DNA from: Galaxea fascicularis
Taxonomy: Eukaryota; Cnidaria; Anthozoa; Scleractinia; Euphylliidae
Direction of reading: 5' to 3'
Assembly (NCBI GenBank): GCA_948470475.1
Contig: OX419346.1
Span: forward strand, 16,568,680-16,632,679
DNA: 64,000 nt
The position numbers were made by a program, and so were the translations under genes. The notes beneath the pieces are model-generated. The model was not told the DNA's origin. It made no database searches and saw only the letters and a list, made by a program, of their open reading frames with translations. Shown here one piece after another: positions 11,151 to 26,800 of the stretch. How positions within the stretch are numbered: position 1 is the stretch's first letter; each line of letters starts with the position of its first letter.

Positions 11151-11828
11151 TCTCAAGCATATCGGTCGAATTGCACAGAATTATTTCATATTCAACTTAA
11201 AACGATAGGAAACGTTCAAATGAAGAGTTCTAAGTGCGAAAAGCGGAGAGGTTGCCTTTAGATGATCAAATCTTTAGACATGAAACTGTGCTCTTGGTCA
11301 TAACCATGACATAAATTATCTTAGAATACTAGTGACTTGCTTAAAGTGCAGACATTGTGAAGATCGTGGACTTATGTTAGGCTTGAAAGCCGTCTTCTAA
11401 GGTCTGTAACATTTGTACGCGAAAAGAGTTGTGATTTGAACAAATTTGGCTGTGAAATCAGTCCCATATTTGCTAATCCTGTGAAATAATTATCTCAAGC
11501 ATATCGGTCGAATTGCACAGAATTATTTCATATTCAACTTAAAACGATAGGAAACGTTCAAATGAAGAGTTCTAAGTGCGAAAAGCGGAGAGGTTGCCTT
11601 TAGATGATCAAATCTTTAGACATGAAACTGTGCTCTTGGTCATAACCATGACATAAATTATCTTAGAATACTAGTGACTTGCTTAAAGTGCAGACATTGT
11701 GAAGATCGTGGACTTATGTTAGGCTTGAAAGCCGTCTTCTAAGGTCTGTAACATTTGTACGCGAAAAGAGTTGTGATTTGAACAAATTTGGCTGTGAAAT
11801 CAGTCCCATATTTGCTAATCCTGTGAAA
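11151..11828. repeat. Two B copies fused directly: A-free junction
   Basis: B occupies 11151-11486 and again 11493-11828, separated only by TAATTA (11487-11492). Everywhere else B is followed by TATATA, A, TATATA. The interval between neighbouring A copies is therefore 1931 bp. The junction differs from a simple loss of A plus one TATATA, since the six bases are TAATTA. It reads as an empty target site, as an excision footprint (TA + AT + TA), or as the original monomer junction of an older 342-bp B satellite. Confidence 0.9.
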
Positions 11829-14800
11829 TATATACCTGACCTTATGAAAACCAGGTCGACGAAAATTCGAGGCTTTTTAGAACTTCCTTTGCTATTACCT
11901 CCGTTGTTTAACAAGGACACTTAACTTTTTGCTTATTACCAGATTACAGTGTCGACGAAAGGAAAAAAAAAAGAACATGGCTATTTGCTATATCACTAGA
12001 CATGAAATCGACGTAACCTCTGACCTGAACTATCGTGTGGGCAGTAGTGTCAGTTTTGCCCAAATCTTGCTTTGAAACGTCGGCCTTGCCGAGAGCAAAG
12101 TTACCGTCGGAAAGAGGCATCGATTTCCACGAAATCAAGCAACGTTTTAAACCGAATTCCCTGGTGGCTAACACAAATAACAGCAAGCTCTTGGTAAATT
12201 ACATCTACGTAAACATGTGGCAAATGTTACGACTAGATTTGAGGCCGGAAATCACACATTATGACACTTCAAATTATCACATCACTTATCAGATCACTAG
12301 CATAGAATCGCTAAAGCCGCAAGGGCGGTAACAAGTCGGGAAACTGGAAAAACTTACGGTTTTCGCGCAGAAATACAGAGGCAAATCTTGTCGTCGCCTG
12401 ATAGTTACTTGAAGTCCCGGATGTTGAAAAACGATTTCAAGCAAACTTCCGTCAAGCCCTTGTTTCTTGCTCAATTTTTACTAAGTCTTTAGCCTGGTCA
12501 AAAGTCAAGTCCAATTTCACCATCTGCGCTTACAAATCAACCCTGACACCTACGTTTTGAGGCTAAAGACTCCTTACCTCCGAAAGCAAAGCTCTACAAT
12601 AACCTTCACTGCGCCTAACAGTCGACTTCATAGCGGCCGACAAGATAAATACGCACGAAGGTTATTAGACGAGGCAGACACTGCATCTCGCTAGAATTTT
12701 TCCCTCACTGAGCTTCATGATGCTCTAAGGAAAACTTTGCTCTAGGAGGTGAACAGGAAAGCTAAATATACTGACTCCGTTTGAAACTAAGCCTGCGCTA
12801 AGATTTCAAATTCATGCAAATTTTCTTGAGAAAGAGAGAGAGTGGGACCAAATAAAGAGGGTTGAAAGGGAGGAGGGGCAGGGTAGGGGGGGGGGGGGAG
12901 AGAGTTTATTCTAACTTTCAATGTTAACTTTCTCTTACTAATCAGCTAATTGCCATTGTCGCTCCCCCCAGCACAAGCAAAGACCAAGAAGAATAGAAGG
13001 GGGAAACACACCTCAGTACTAAAATAAACAAGGCTTAGTATAACTTTCCTGCGACCCTGTTTTCAAAAATCCAGGTATATATCTCAAGCATATCGGTCGA
13101 ATTGCACAGAATTATTTCATATTCAACTTAAAACGATAGGAAACGTTCAAATGAAGAGTTCTAAGTGCGAAAAGCGGAGAGGTTGCCTTTAGATGATCAA
13201 ATCTTTAGACATGAAACTGTGCTCTTGGTCATAACCATGACATAAATTATCTTAGAATACTAGTGACTTGCTTAAAGTGCAGACATTGTGAAGATCGTGG
13301 ACTTATGTTAGGCTTGAAAGCCGTCTTCTAAGGTCTGTAACATTTGTACGCGAAAAGAGTTGTGATTTGAACAAATTTGGCTGTGAAATCAGTCCCATAT
13401 TTGCTAATCCTGTGAAATATATACCTGACCTTATGAAAACCAGGTCGACGAAAATTCGAGGCTTTTTAGAACTTCCTTTGCTATTACCTCCGTTGTTTAA
13501 CAAGGACACTTAACTTTTTGCTTATTACCAGATTACAGTGTCGACGAAAGGAAAAAAAAAAGAACATGGCTATTTGCTATATCACTAGACATGAAATCGA
13601 CGTAACCTCTGACCTGAACTATCGTGTGGGCAGTAGTGTCAGTTTTGCCCAAATCTTGCTTTGAAACGTCGGCCTTGCCGAGAGCAAAGTTACCGTCGGA
13701 AAGAGGCATCGATTTCCACGAAATCAAGCAACGTTTTAAACCGAATTCCCTGGTGGCTAACACAAATAACAGCAAGCTCTTGGTAAATTACATCTACGTA
13801 AACATGTGGCAAATGTTACGACTAGATTTGAGGCCGGAAATCACACATTATGACACTTCAAATTATCACATCACTTATCAGATCACTAGCATAGAATCGC
13901 TAAAGCCGCAAGGGCGGTAACAAGTCGGGAAACTGGAAAAACTTACGGTTTTCGCGCAGAAATACAGAGGCAAATCTTGTCGTCGCCTGATAGTTACTTG
14001 AAGTCCCGGATGTTGAAAAACGATTTCAAGCAAACTTCCGTCAAGCCCTTGTTTCTTGCTCAATTTTTACTAAGTCTTTAGCCTGGTCAAAAGTCAAGTC
14101 CAATTTCACCATCTGCGCTTACAAATCAACCCTGACACCTACGTTTTGAGGCTAAAGACTCCTTACCTCCGAAAGCAAAGCTCTACAATAACCTTCACTG
14201 CGCCTAACAGTCGACTTCATAGCGGCCGACAAGATAAATACGCACGAAGGTTATTAGACGAGGCAGACACTGCATCTCGCTAGAATTTTTCCCTCACTGA
14301 GCTTCATGATGCTCTAAGGAAAACTTTGCTCTAGGAGGTGAACAGGAAAGCTAAATATACTGACTCCGTTTGAAACTAAGCCTGCGCTAAGATTTCAAAT
14401 TCATGCAAATTTTCTTGAGAAAGAGAGAGAGTGGGACCAAATAAAGAGGGTTGAAAGGGAGGAGGGGCAGGGTAGGGGGGGGGGGGGAGAGAGTTTATTC
14501 TAACTTTCAATGTTAACTTTCTCTTACTAATCAGCTAATTGCCATTGTCGCTCCCCCCAGCACAAGCAAAGACCAAGAAGAATAGAAGGGGGAAACACAC
14601 CTCAGTACTAAAATAAACAAGGCTTAGTATAACTTTCCTGCGACCCTGTTTTCAAAAATCCAGGTATATATCTCAAGCATATCGGTCGAATTGCACAGAA
14701 TTATTTCATATTCAACTTAAAACGATAGGAAACGTTCAAATGAAGAGTTCTAAGTGCGAAAAGCGGAGAGGTTGCCTTTAGATGATCAAATCTTTAGACA

Positions 14801-17800
14801 TGAAACTGTGCTCTTGGTCATAACCATGACATAAATTATCTTAGAATACTAGTGACTTGCTTAAAGTGCAGACATTGTGAAGATCGTGGACTTATGTTAG
14901 GCTTGAAAGCCGTCTTCTAAGGTCTGTAACATTTGTACGCGAAAAGAGTTGTGATTTGAACAAATTTGGCTGTGAAATCAGTCCCATATTTGCTAATCCT
15001 GTGAAATATATACCTGACCTTATGAAAACCAGGTCGACGAAAATTCGAGGCTTTTTAGAACTTCCTTTGCTATTACCTCCGTTGTTTAACAAGGACACTT
15101 AACTTTTTGCTTATTACCAGATTACAGTGTCGACGAAAGGAAAAAAAAAAGAACATGGCTATTTGCTATATCACTAGACATGAAATCGACGTAACCTCTG
15201 ACCTGAACTATCGTGTGGGCAGTAGTGTCAGTTTTGCCCAAATCTTGCTTTGAAACGTCGGCCTTGCCGAGAGCAAAGTTACCGTCGGAAAGAGGCATCG
15301 ATTTCCACGAAATCAAGCAACGTTTTAAACCGAATTCCCTGGTGGCTAACACAAATAACAGCAAGCTCTTGGTAAATTACATCTACGTAAACATGTGGCA
15401 AATGTTACGACTAGATTTGAGGCCGGAAATCACACATTATGACACTTCAAATTATCACATCACTTATCAGATCACTAGCATAGAATCGCTAAAGCCGCAA
15501 GGGCGGTAACAAGTCGGGAAACTGGAAAAACTTACGGTTTTCGCGCAGAAATACAGAGGCAAATCTTGTCGTCGCCTGATAGTTACTTGAAGTCCCGGAT
15601 GTTGAAAAACGATTTCAAGCAAACTTCCGTCAAGCCCTTGTTTCTTGCTCAATTTTTACTAAGTCTTTAGCCTGGTCAAAAGTCAAGTCCAATTTCACCA
15701 TCTGCGCTTACAAATCAACCCTGACACCTACGTTTTGAGGCTAAAGACTCCTTACCTCCGAAAGCAAAGCTCTACAATAACCTTCACTGCGCCTAACAGT
15801 CGACTTCATAGCGGCCGACAAGATAAATACGCACGAAGGTTATTAGACGAGGCAGACACTGCATCTCGCTAGAATTTTTCCCTCACTGAGCTTCATGATG
15901 CTCTAAGGAAAACTTTGCTCTAGGAGGTGAACAGGAAAGCTAAATATACTGACTCCGTTTGAAACTAAGCCTGCGCTAAGATTTCAAATTCATGCAAATT
16001 TTCTTGAGAAAGAGAGAGAGTGGGACCAAATAAAGAGGGTTGAAAGGGAGGAGGGGCAGGGTAGGGGGGGGGGGGGAGAGAGTTTATTCTAACTTTCAAT
16101 GTTAACTTTCTCTTACTAATCAGCTAATTGCCATTGTCGCTCCCCCCAGCACAAGCAAAGACCAAGAAGAATAGAAGGGGGAAACACACCTCAGTACTAA
16201 AATAAACAAGGCTTAGTATAACTTTCCTGCGACCCTGTTTTCAAAAATCCAGGTATATATCTCAAGCATATCGGTCGAATTGCACAGAATTATTTCATAT
16301 TCAACTTAAAACGATAGGAAACGTTCAAATGAAGAGTTCTAAGTGCGAAAAGCGGAGAGGTTGCCTTTAGATGATCAAATCTTTAGACATGAAACTGTGC
16401 TCTTGGTCATAACCATGACATAAATTATCTTAGAATACTAGTGACTTGCTTAAAGTGCAGACATTGTGAAGATCGTGGACTTATGTTAGGCTTGAAAGCC
16501 GTCTTCTAAGGTCTGTAACATTTGTACGCGAAAAGAGTTGTGATTTGAACAAATTTGGCTGTGAAATCAGTCCCATATTTGCTAATCCTGTGAAATATAT
16601 ACCTGACCTTATGAAAACCAGGTCGACGAAAATTCGAGGCTTTTTAGAACTTCCTTTGCTATTACCTCCGTTGTTTAACAAGGACACTTAACTTTTTGCT
16701 TATTACCAGATTACAGTGTCGACGAAAGGAAAAAAAAAAGAACATGGCTATTTGCTATATCACTAGACATGAAATCGACGTAACCTCTGACCTGAACTAT
16801 CGTGTGGGCAGTAGTGTCAGTTTTGCCCAAATCTTGCTTTGAAACGTCGGCCTTGCCGAGAGCAAAGTTACCGTCGGAAAGAGGCATCGATTTCCACGAA
16901 ATCAAGCAACGTTTTAAACCGAATTCCCTGGTGGCTAACACAAATAACAGCAAGCTCTTGGTAAATTACATCTACGTAAACATGTGGCAAATGTTACGAC
17001 TAGATTTGAGGCCGGAAATCACACATTATGACACTTCAAATTATCACATCACTTATCAGATCACTAGCATAGAATCGCTAAAGCCGCAAGGGCGGTAACA
17101 AGTCGGGAAACTGGAAAAACTTACGGTTTTCGCGCAGAAATACAGAGGCAAATCTTGTCGTCGCCTGATAGTTACTTGAAGTCCCGGATGTTGAAAAACG
17201 ATTTCAAGCAAACTTCCGTCAAGCCCTTGTTTCTTGCTCAATTTTTACTAAGTCTTTAGCCTGGTCAAAAGTCAAGTCCAATTTCACCATCTGCGCTTAC
17301 AAATCAACCCTGACACCTACGTTTTGAGGCTAAAGACTCCTTACCTCCGAAAGCAAAGCTCTACAATAACCTTCACTGCGCCTAACAGTCGACTTCATAG
17401 CGGCCGACAAGATAAATACGCACGAAGGTTATTAGACGAGGCAGACACTGCATCTCGCTAGAATTTTTCCCTCACTGAGCTTCATGATGCTCTAAGGAAA
17501 ACTTTGCTCTAGGAGGTGAACAGGAAAGCTAAATATACTGACTCCGTTTGAAACTAAGCCTGCGCTAAGATTTCAAATTCATGCAAATTTTCTTGAGAAA
17601 GAGAGAGAGTGGGACCAAATAAAGAGGGTTGAAAGGGAGGAGGGGCAGGGTAGGGGGGGGGGGGGAGAGAGTTTATTCTAACTTTCAATGTTAACTTTCT
17701 CTTACTAATCAGCTAATTGCCATTGTCGCTCCCCCCAGCACAAGCAAAGACCAAGAAGAATAGAAGGGGGAAACACACCTCAGTACTAAAATAAACAAGG

Positions 17801-20800
17801 CTTAGTATAACTTTCCTGCGACCCTGTTTTCAAAAATCCAGGTATATATCTCAAGCATATCGGTCGAATTGCACAGAATTATTTCATATTCAACTTAAAA
17901 CGATAGGAAACGTTCAAATGAAGAGTTCTAAGTGCGAAAAGCGGAGAGGTTGCCTTTAGATGATCAAATCTTTAGACATGAAACTGTGCTCTTGGTCATA
18001 ACCATGACATAAATTATCTTAGAATACTAGTGACTTGCTTAAAGTGCAGACATTGTGAAGATCGTGGACTTATGTTAGGCTTGAAAGCCGTCTTCTAAGG
18101 TCTGTAACATTTGTACGCGAAAAGAGTTGTGATTTGAACAAATTTGGCTGTGAAATCAGTCCCATATTTGCTAATCCTGTGAAATATATACCTGACCTTA
18201 TGAAAACCAGGTCGACGAAAATTCGAGGCTTTTTAGAACTTCCTTTGCTATTACCTCCGTTGTTTAACAAGGACACTTAACTTTTTGCTTATTACCAGAT
18301 TACAGTGTCGACGAAAGGAAAAAAAAAAGAACATGGCTATTTGCTATATCACTAGACATGAAATCGACGTAACCTCTGACCTGAACTATCGTGTGGGCAG
18401 TAGTGTCAGTTTTGCCCAAATCTTGCTTTGAAACGTCGGCCTTGCCGAGAGCAAAGTTACCGTCGGAAAGAGGCATCGATTTCCACGAAATCAAGCAACG
18501 TTTTAAACCGAATTCCCTGGTGGCTAACACAAATAACAGCAAGCTCTTGGTAAATTACATCTACGTAAACATGTGGCAAATGTTACGACTAGATTTGAGG
18601 CCGGAAATCACACATTATGACACTTCAAATTATCACATCACTTATCAGATCACTAGCATAGAATCGCTAAAGCCGCAAGGGCGGTAACAAGTCGGGAAAC
18701 TGGAAAAACTTACGGTTTTCGCGCAGAAATACAGAGGCAAATCTTGTCGTCGCCTGATAGTTACTTGAAGTCCCGGATGTTGAAAAACGATTTCAAGCAA
18801 ACTTCCGTCAAGCCCTTGTTTCTTGCTCAATTTTTACTAAGTCTTTAGCCTGGTCAAAAGTCAAGTCCAATTTCACCATCTGCGCTTACAAATCAACCCT
18901 GACACCTACGTTTTGAGGCTAAAGACTCCTTACCTCCGAAAGCAAAGCTCTACAATAACCTTCACTGCGCCTAACAGTCGACTTCATAGCGGCCGACAAG
19001 ATAAATACGCACGAAGGTTATTAGACGAGGCAGACACTGCATCTCGCTAGAATTTTTCCCTCACTGAGCTTCATGATGCTCTAAGGAAAACTTTGCTCTA
19101 GGAGGTGAACAGGAAAGCTAAATATACTGACTCCGTTTGAAACTAAGCCTGCGCTAAGATTTCAAATTCATGCAAATTTTCTTGAGAAAGAGAGAGAGTG
19201 GGACCAAATAAAGAGGGTTGAAAGGGAGGAGGGGCAGGGTAGGGGGGGGGGGGGAGAGAGTTTATTCTAACTTTCAATGTTAACTTTCTCTTACTAATCA
19301 GCTAATTGCCATTGTCGCTCCCCCCAGCACAAGCAAAGACCAAGAAGAATAGAAGGGGGAAACACACCTCAGTACTAAAATAAACAAGGCTTAGTATAAC
19401 TTTCCTGCGACCCTGTTTTCAAAAATCCAGGTATATATCTCAAGCATATCGGTCGAATTGCACAGAATTATTTCATATTCAACTTAAAACGATAGGAAAC
19501 GTTCAAATGAAGAGTTCTAAGTGCGAAAAGCGGAGAGGTTGCCTTTAGATGATCAAATCTTTAGACATGAAACTGTGCTCTTGGTCATAACCATGACATA
19601 AATTATCTTAGAATACTAGTGACTTGCTTAAAGTGCAGACATTGTGAAGATCGTGGACTTATGTTAGGCTTGAAAGCCGTCTTCTAAGGTCTGTAACATT
19701 TGTACGCGAAAAGAGTTGTGATTTGAACAAATTTGGCTGTGAAATCAGTCCCATATTTGCTAATCCTGTGAAATATATACCTGACCTTATGAAAACCAGG
19801 TCGACGAAAATTCGAGGCTTTTTAGAACTTCCTTTGCTATTACCTCCGTTGTTTAACAAGGACACTTAACTTTTTGCTTATTACCAGATTACAGTGTCGA
19901 CGAAAGGAAAAAAAAAAGAACATGGCTATTTGCTATATCACTAGACATGAAATCGACGTAACCTCTGACCTGAACTATCGTGTGGGCAGTAGTGTCAGTT
20001 TTGCCCAAATCTTGCTTTGAAACGTCGGCCTTGCCGAGAGCAAAGTTACCGTCGGAAAGAGGCATCGATTTCCACGAAATCAAGCAACGTTTTAAACCGA
20101 ATTCCCTGGTGGCTAACACAAATAACAGCAAGCTCTTGGTAAATTACATCTACGTAAACATGTGGCAAATGTTACGACTAGATTTGAGGCCGGAAATCAC
20201 ACATTATGACACTTCAAATTATCACATCACTTATCAGATCACTAGCATAGAATCGCTAAAGCCGCAAGGGCGGTAACAAGTCGGGAAACTGGAAAAACTT
20301 ACGGTTTTCGCGCAGAAATACAGAGGCAAATCTTGTCGTCGCCTGATAGTTACTTGAAGTCCCGGATGTTGAAAAACGATTTCAAGCAAACTTCCGTCAA
20401 GCCCTTGTTTCTTGCTCAATTTTTACTAAGTCTTTAGCCTGGTCAAAAGTCAAGTCCAATTTCACCATCTGCGCTTACAAATCAACCCTGACACCTACGT
20501 TTTGAGGCTAAAGACTCCTTACCTCCGAAAGCAAAGCTCTACAATAACCTTCACTGCGCCTAACAGTCGACTTCATAGCGGCCGACAAGATAAATACGCA
20601 CGAAGGTTATTAGACGAGGCAGACACTGCATCTCGCTAGAATTTTTCCCTCACTGAGCTTCATGATGCTCTAAGGAAAACTTTGCTCTAGGAGGTGAACA
20701 GGAAAGCTAAATATACTGACTCCGTTTGAAACTAAGCCTGCGCTAAGATTTCAAATTCATGCAAATTTTCTTGAGAAAGAGAGAGAGTGGGACCAAATAA

Positions 20801-23800
20801 AGAGGGTTGAAAGGGAGGAGGGGCAGGGTAGGGGGGGGGGGGGAGAGAGTTTATTCTAACTTTCAATGTTAACTTTCTCTTACTAATCAGCTAATTGCCA
20901 TTGTCGCTCCCCCCAGCACAAGCAAAGACCAAGAAGAATAGAAGGGGGAAACACACCTCAGTACTAAAATAAACAAGGCTTAGTATAACTTTCCTGCGAC
21001 CCTGTTTTCAAAAATCCAGGTATATATCTCAAGCATATCGGTCGAATTGCACAGAATTATTTCATATTCAACTTAAAACGATAGGAAACGTTCAAATGAA
21101 GAGTTCTAAGTGCGAAAAGCGGAGAGGTTGCCTTTAGATGATCAAATCTTTAGACATGAAACTGTGCTCTTGGTCATAACCATGACATAAATTATCTTAG
21201 AATACTAGTGACTTGCTTAAAGTGCAGACATTGTGAAGATCGTGGACTTATGTTAGGCTTGAAAGCCGTCTTCTAAGGTCTGTAACATTTGTACGCGAAA
21301 AGAGTTGTGATTTGAACAAATTTGGCTGTGAAATCAGTCCCATATTTGCTAATCCTGTGAAATATATACCTGACCTTATGAAAACCAGGTCGACGAAAAT
21401 TCGAGGCTTTTTAGAACTTCCTTTGCTATTACCTCCGTTGTTTAACAAGGACACTTAACTTTTTGCTTATTACCAGATTACAGTGTCGACGAAAGGAAAA
21501 AAAAAAGAACATGGCTATTTGCTATATCACTAGACATGAAATCGACGTAACCTCTGACCTGAACTATCGTGTGGGCAGTAGTGTCAGTTTTGCCCAAATC
21601 TTGCTTTGAAACGTCGGCCTTGCCGAGAGCAAAGTTACCGTCGGAAAGAGGCATCGATTTCCACGAAATCAAGCAACGTTTTAAACCGAATTCCCTGGTG
21701 GCTAACACAAATAACAGCAAGCTCTTGGTAAATTACATCTACGTAAACATGTGGCAAATGTTACGACTAGATTTGAGGCCGGAAATCACACATTATGACA
21801 CTTCAAATTATCACATCACTTATCAGATCACTAGCATAGAATCGCTAAAGCCGCAAGGGCGGTAACAAGTCGGGAAACTGGAAAAACTTACGGTTTTCGC
21901 GCAGAAATACAGAGGCAAATCTTGTCGTCGCCTGATAGTTACTTGAAGTCCCGGATGTTGAAAAACGATTTCAAGCAAACTTCCGTCAAGCCCTTGTTTC
22001 TTGCTCAATTTTTACTAAGTCTTTAGCCTGGTCAAAAGTCAAGTCCAATTTCACCATCTGCGCTTACAAATCAACCCTGACACCTACGTTTTGAGGCTAA
22101 AGACTCCTTACCTCCGAAAGCAAAGCTCTACAATAACCTTCACTGCGCCTAACAGTCGACTTCATAGCGGCCGACAAGATAAATACGCACGAAGGTTATT
22201 AGACGAGGCAGACACTGCATCTCGCTAGAATTTTTCCCTCACTGAGCTTCATGATGCTCTAAGGAAAACTTTGCTCTAGGAGGTGAACAGGAAAGCTAAA
22301 TATACTGACTCCGTTTGAAACTAAGCCTGCGCTAAGATTTCAAATTCATGCAAATTTTCTTGAGAAAGAGAGAGAGTGGGACCAAATAAAGAGGGTTGAA
22401 AGGGAGGAGGGGCAGGGTAGGGGGGGGGGGGGAGAGAGTTTATTCTAACTTTCAATGTTAACTTTCTCTTACTAATCAGCTAATTGCCATTGTCGCTCCC
22501 CCCAGCACAAGCAAAGACCAAGAAGAATAGAAGGGGGAAACACACCTCAGTACTAAAATAAACAAGGCTTAGTATAACTTTCCTGCGACCCTGTTTTCAA
22601 AAATCCAGGTATATATCTCAAGCATATCGGTCGAATTGCACAGAATTATTTCATATTCAACTTAAAACGATAGGAAACGTTCAAATGAAGAGTTCTAAGT
22701 GCGAAAAGCGGAGAGGTTGCCTTTAGATGATCAAATCTTTAGACATGAAACTGTGCTCTTGGTCATAACCATGACATAAATTATCTTAGAATACTAGTGA
22801 CTTGCTTAAAGTGCAGACATTGTGAAGATCGTGGACTTATGTTAGGCTTGAAAGCCGTCTTCTAAGGTCTGTAACATTTGTACGCGAAAAGAGTTGTGAT
22901 TTGAACAAATTTGGCTGTGAAATCAGTCCCATATTTGCTAATCCTGTGAAATATATACCTGACCTTATGAAAACCAGGTCGACGAAAATTCGAGGCTTTT
23001 TAGAACTTCCTTTGCTATTACCTCCGTTGTTTAACAAGGACACTTAACTTTTTGCTTATTACCAGATTACAGTGTCGACGAAAGGAAAAAAAAAAGAACA
23101 TGGCTATTTGCTATATCACTAGACATGAAATCGACGTAACCTCTGACCTGAACTATCGTGTGGGCAGTAGTGTCAGTTTTGCCCAAATCTTGCTTTGAAA
23201 CGTCGGCCTTGCCGAGAGCAAAGTTACCGTCGGAAAGAGGCATCGATTTCCACGAAATCAAGCAACGTTTTAAACCGAATTCCCTGGTGGCTAACACAAA
23301 TAACAGCAAGCTCTTGGTAAATTACATCTACGTAAACATGTGGCAAATGTTACGACTAGATTTGAGGCCGGAAATCACACATTATGACACTTCAAATTAT
23401 CACATCACTTATCAGATCACTAGCATAGAATCGCTAAAGCCGCAAGGGCGGTAACAAGTCGGGAAACTGGAAAAACTTACGGTTTTCGCGCAGAAATACA
23501 GAGGCAAATCTTGTCGTCGCCTGATAGTTACTTGAAGTCCCGGATGTTGAAAAACGATTTCAAGCAAACTTCCGTCAAGCCCTTGTTTCTTGCTCAATTT
23601 TTACTAAGTCTTTAGCCTGGTCAAAAGTCAAGTCCAATTTCACCATCTGCGCTTACAAATCAACCCTGACACCTACGTTTTGAGGCTAAAGACTCCTTAC
23701 CTCCGAAAGCAAAGCTCTACAATAACCTTCACTGCGCCTAACAGTCGACTTCATAGCGGCCGACAAGATAAATACGCACGAAGGTTATTAGACGAGGCAG

Positions 23801-26800
23801 ACACTGCATCTCGCTAGAATTTTTCCCTCACTGAGCTTCATGATGCTCTAAGGAAAACTTTGCTCTAGGAGGTGAACAGGAAAGCTAAATATACTGACTC
23901 CGTTTGAAACTAAGCCTGCGCTAAGATTTCAAATTCATGCAAATTTTCTTGAGAAAGAGAGAGAGTGGGACCAAATAAAGAGGGTTGAAAGGGAGGAGGG
24001 GCAGGGTAGGGGGGGGGGGGGAGAGAGTTTATTCTAACTTTCAATGTTAACTTTCTCTTACTAATCAGCTAATTGCCATTGTCGCTCCCCCCAGCACAAG
24101 CAAAGACCAAGAAGAATAGAAGGGGGAAACACACCTCAGTACTAAAATAAACAAGGCTTAGTATAACTTTCCTGCGACCCTGTTTTCAAAAATCCAGGTA
24201 TATATCTCAAGCATATCGGTCGAATTGCACAGAATTATTTCATATTCAACTTAAAACGATAGGAAACGTTCAAATGAAGAGTTCTAAGTGCGAAAAGCGG
24301 AGAGGTTGCCTTTAGATGATCAAATCTTTAGACATGAAACTGTGCTCTTGGTCATAACCATGACATAAATTATCTTAGAATACTAGTGACTTGCTTAAAG
24401 TGCAGACATTGTGAAGATCGTGGACTTATGTTAGGCTTGAAAGCCGTCTTCTAAGGTCTGTAACATTTGTACGCGAAAAGAGTTGTGATTTGAACAAATT
24501 TGGCTGTGAAATCAGTCCCATATTTGCTAATCCTGTGAAATATATACCTGACCTTATGAAAACCAGGTCGACGAAAATTCGAGGCTTTTTAGAACTTCCT
24601 TTGCTATTACCTCCGTTGTTTAACAAGGACACTTAACTTTTTGCTTATTACCAGATTACAGTGTCGACGAAAGGAAAAAAAAAAGAACATGGCTATTTGC
24701 TATATCACTAGACATGAAATCGACGTAACCTCTGACCTGAACTATCGTGTGGGCAGTAGTGTCAGTTTTGCCCAAATCTTGCTTTGAAACGTCGGCCTTG
24801 CCGAGAGCAAAGTTACCGTCGGAAAGAGGCATCGATTTCCACGAAATCAAGCAACGTTTTAAACCGAATTCCCTGGTGGCTAACACAAATAACAGCAAGC
24901 TCTTGGTAAATTACATCTACGTAAACATGTGGCAAATGTTACGACTAGATTTGAGGCCGGAAATCACACATTATGACACTTCAAATTATCACATCACTTA
25001 TCAGATCACTAGCATAGAATCGCTAAAGCCGCAAGGGCGGTAACAAGTCGGGAAACTGGAAAAACTTACGGTTTTCGCGCAGAAATACAGAGGCAAATCT
25101 TGTCGTCGCCTGATAGTTACTTGAAGTCCCGGATGTTGAAAAACGATTTCAAGCAAACTTCCGTCAAGCCCTTGTTTCTTGCTCAATTTTTACTAAGTCT
25201 TTAGCCTGGTCAAAAGTCAAGTCCAATTTCACCATCTGCGCTTACAAATCAACCCTGACACCTACGTTTTGAGGCTAAAGACTCCTTACCTCCGAAAGCA
25301 AAGCTCTACAATAACCTTCACTGCGCCTAACAGTCGACTTCATAGCGGCCGACAAGATAAATACGCACGAAGGTTATTAGACGAGGCAGACACTGCATCT
25401 CGCTAGAATTTTTCCCTCACTGAGCTTCATGATGCTCTAAGGAAAACTTTGCTCTAGGAGGTGAACAGGAAAGCTAAATATACTGACTCCGTTTGAAACT
25501 AAGCCTGCGCTAAGATTTCAAATTCATGCAAATTTTCTTGAGAAAGAGAGAGAGTGGGACCAAATAAAGAGGGTTGAAAGGGAGGAGGGGCAGGGTAGGG
25601 GGGGGGGGGGAGAGAGTTTATTCTAACTTTCAATGTTAACTTTCTCTTACTAATCAGCTAATTGCCATTGTCGCTCCCCCCAGCACAAGCAAAGACCAAG
25701 AAGAATAGAAGGGGGAAACACACCTCAGTACTAAAATAAACAAGGCTTAGTATAACTTTCCTGCGACCCTGTTTTCAAAAATCCAGGTATATATCTCAAG
25801 CATATCGGTCGAATTGCACAGAATTATTTCATATTCAACTTAAAACGATAGGAAACGTTCAAATGAAGAGTTCTAAGTGCGAAAAGCGGAGAGGTTGCCT
25901 TTAGATGATCAAATCTTTAGACATGAAACTGTGCTCTTGGTCATAACCATGACATAAATTATCTTAGAATACTAGTGACTTGCTTAAAGTGCAGACATTG
26001 TGAAGATCGTGGACTTATGTTAGGCTTGAAAGCCGTCTTCTAAGGTCTGTAACATTTGTACGCGAAAAGAGTTGTGATTTGAACAAATTTGGCTGTGAAA
26101 TCAGTCCCATATTTGCTAATCCTGTGAAATATATACCTGACCTTATGAAAACCAGGTCGACGAAAATTCGAGGCTTTTTAGAACTTCCTTTGCTATTACC
26201 TCCGTTGTTTAACAAGGACACTTAACTTTTTGCTTATTACCAGATTACAGTGTCGACGAAAGGAAAAAAAAAAGAACATGGCTATTTGCTATATCACTAG
26301 ACATGAAATCGACGTAACCTCTGACCTGAACTATCGTGTGGGCAGTAGTGTCAGTTTTGCCCAAATCTTGCTTTGAAACGTCGGCCTTGCCGAGAGCAAA
26401 GTTACCGTCGGAAAGAGGCATCGATTTCCACGAAATCAAGCAACGTTTTAAACCGAATTCCCTGGTGGCTAACACAAATAACAGCAAGCTCTTGGTAAAT
26501 TACATCTACGTAAACATGTGGCAAATGTTACGACTAGATTTGAGGCCGGAAATCACACATTATGACACTTCAAATTATCACATCACTTATCAGATCACTA
26601 GCATAGAATCGCTAAAGCCGCAAGGGCGGTAACAAGTCGGGAAACTGGAAAAACTTACGGTTTTCGCGCAGAAATACAGAGGCAAATCTTGTCGTCGCCT
26701 GATAGTTACTTGAAGTCCCGGATGTTGAAAAACGATTTCAAGCAAACTTCCGTCAAGCCCTTGTTTCTTGCTCAATTTTTACTAAGTCTTTAGCCTGGTC

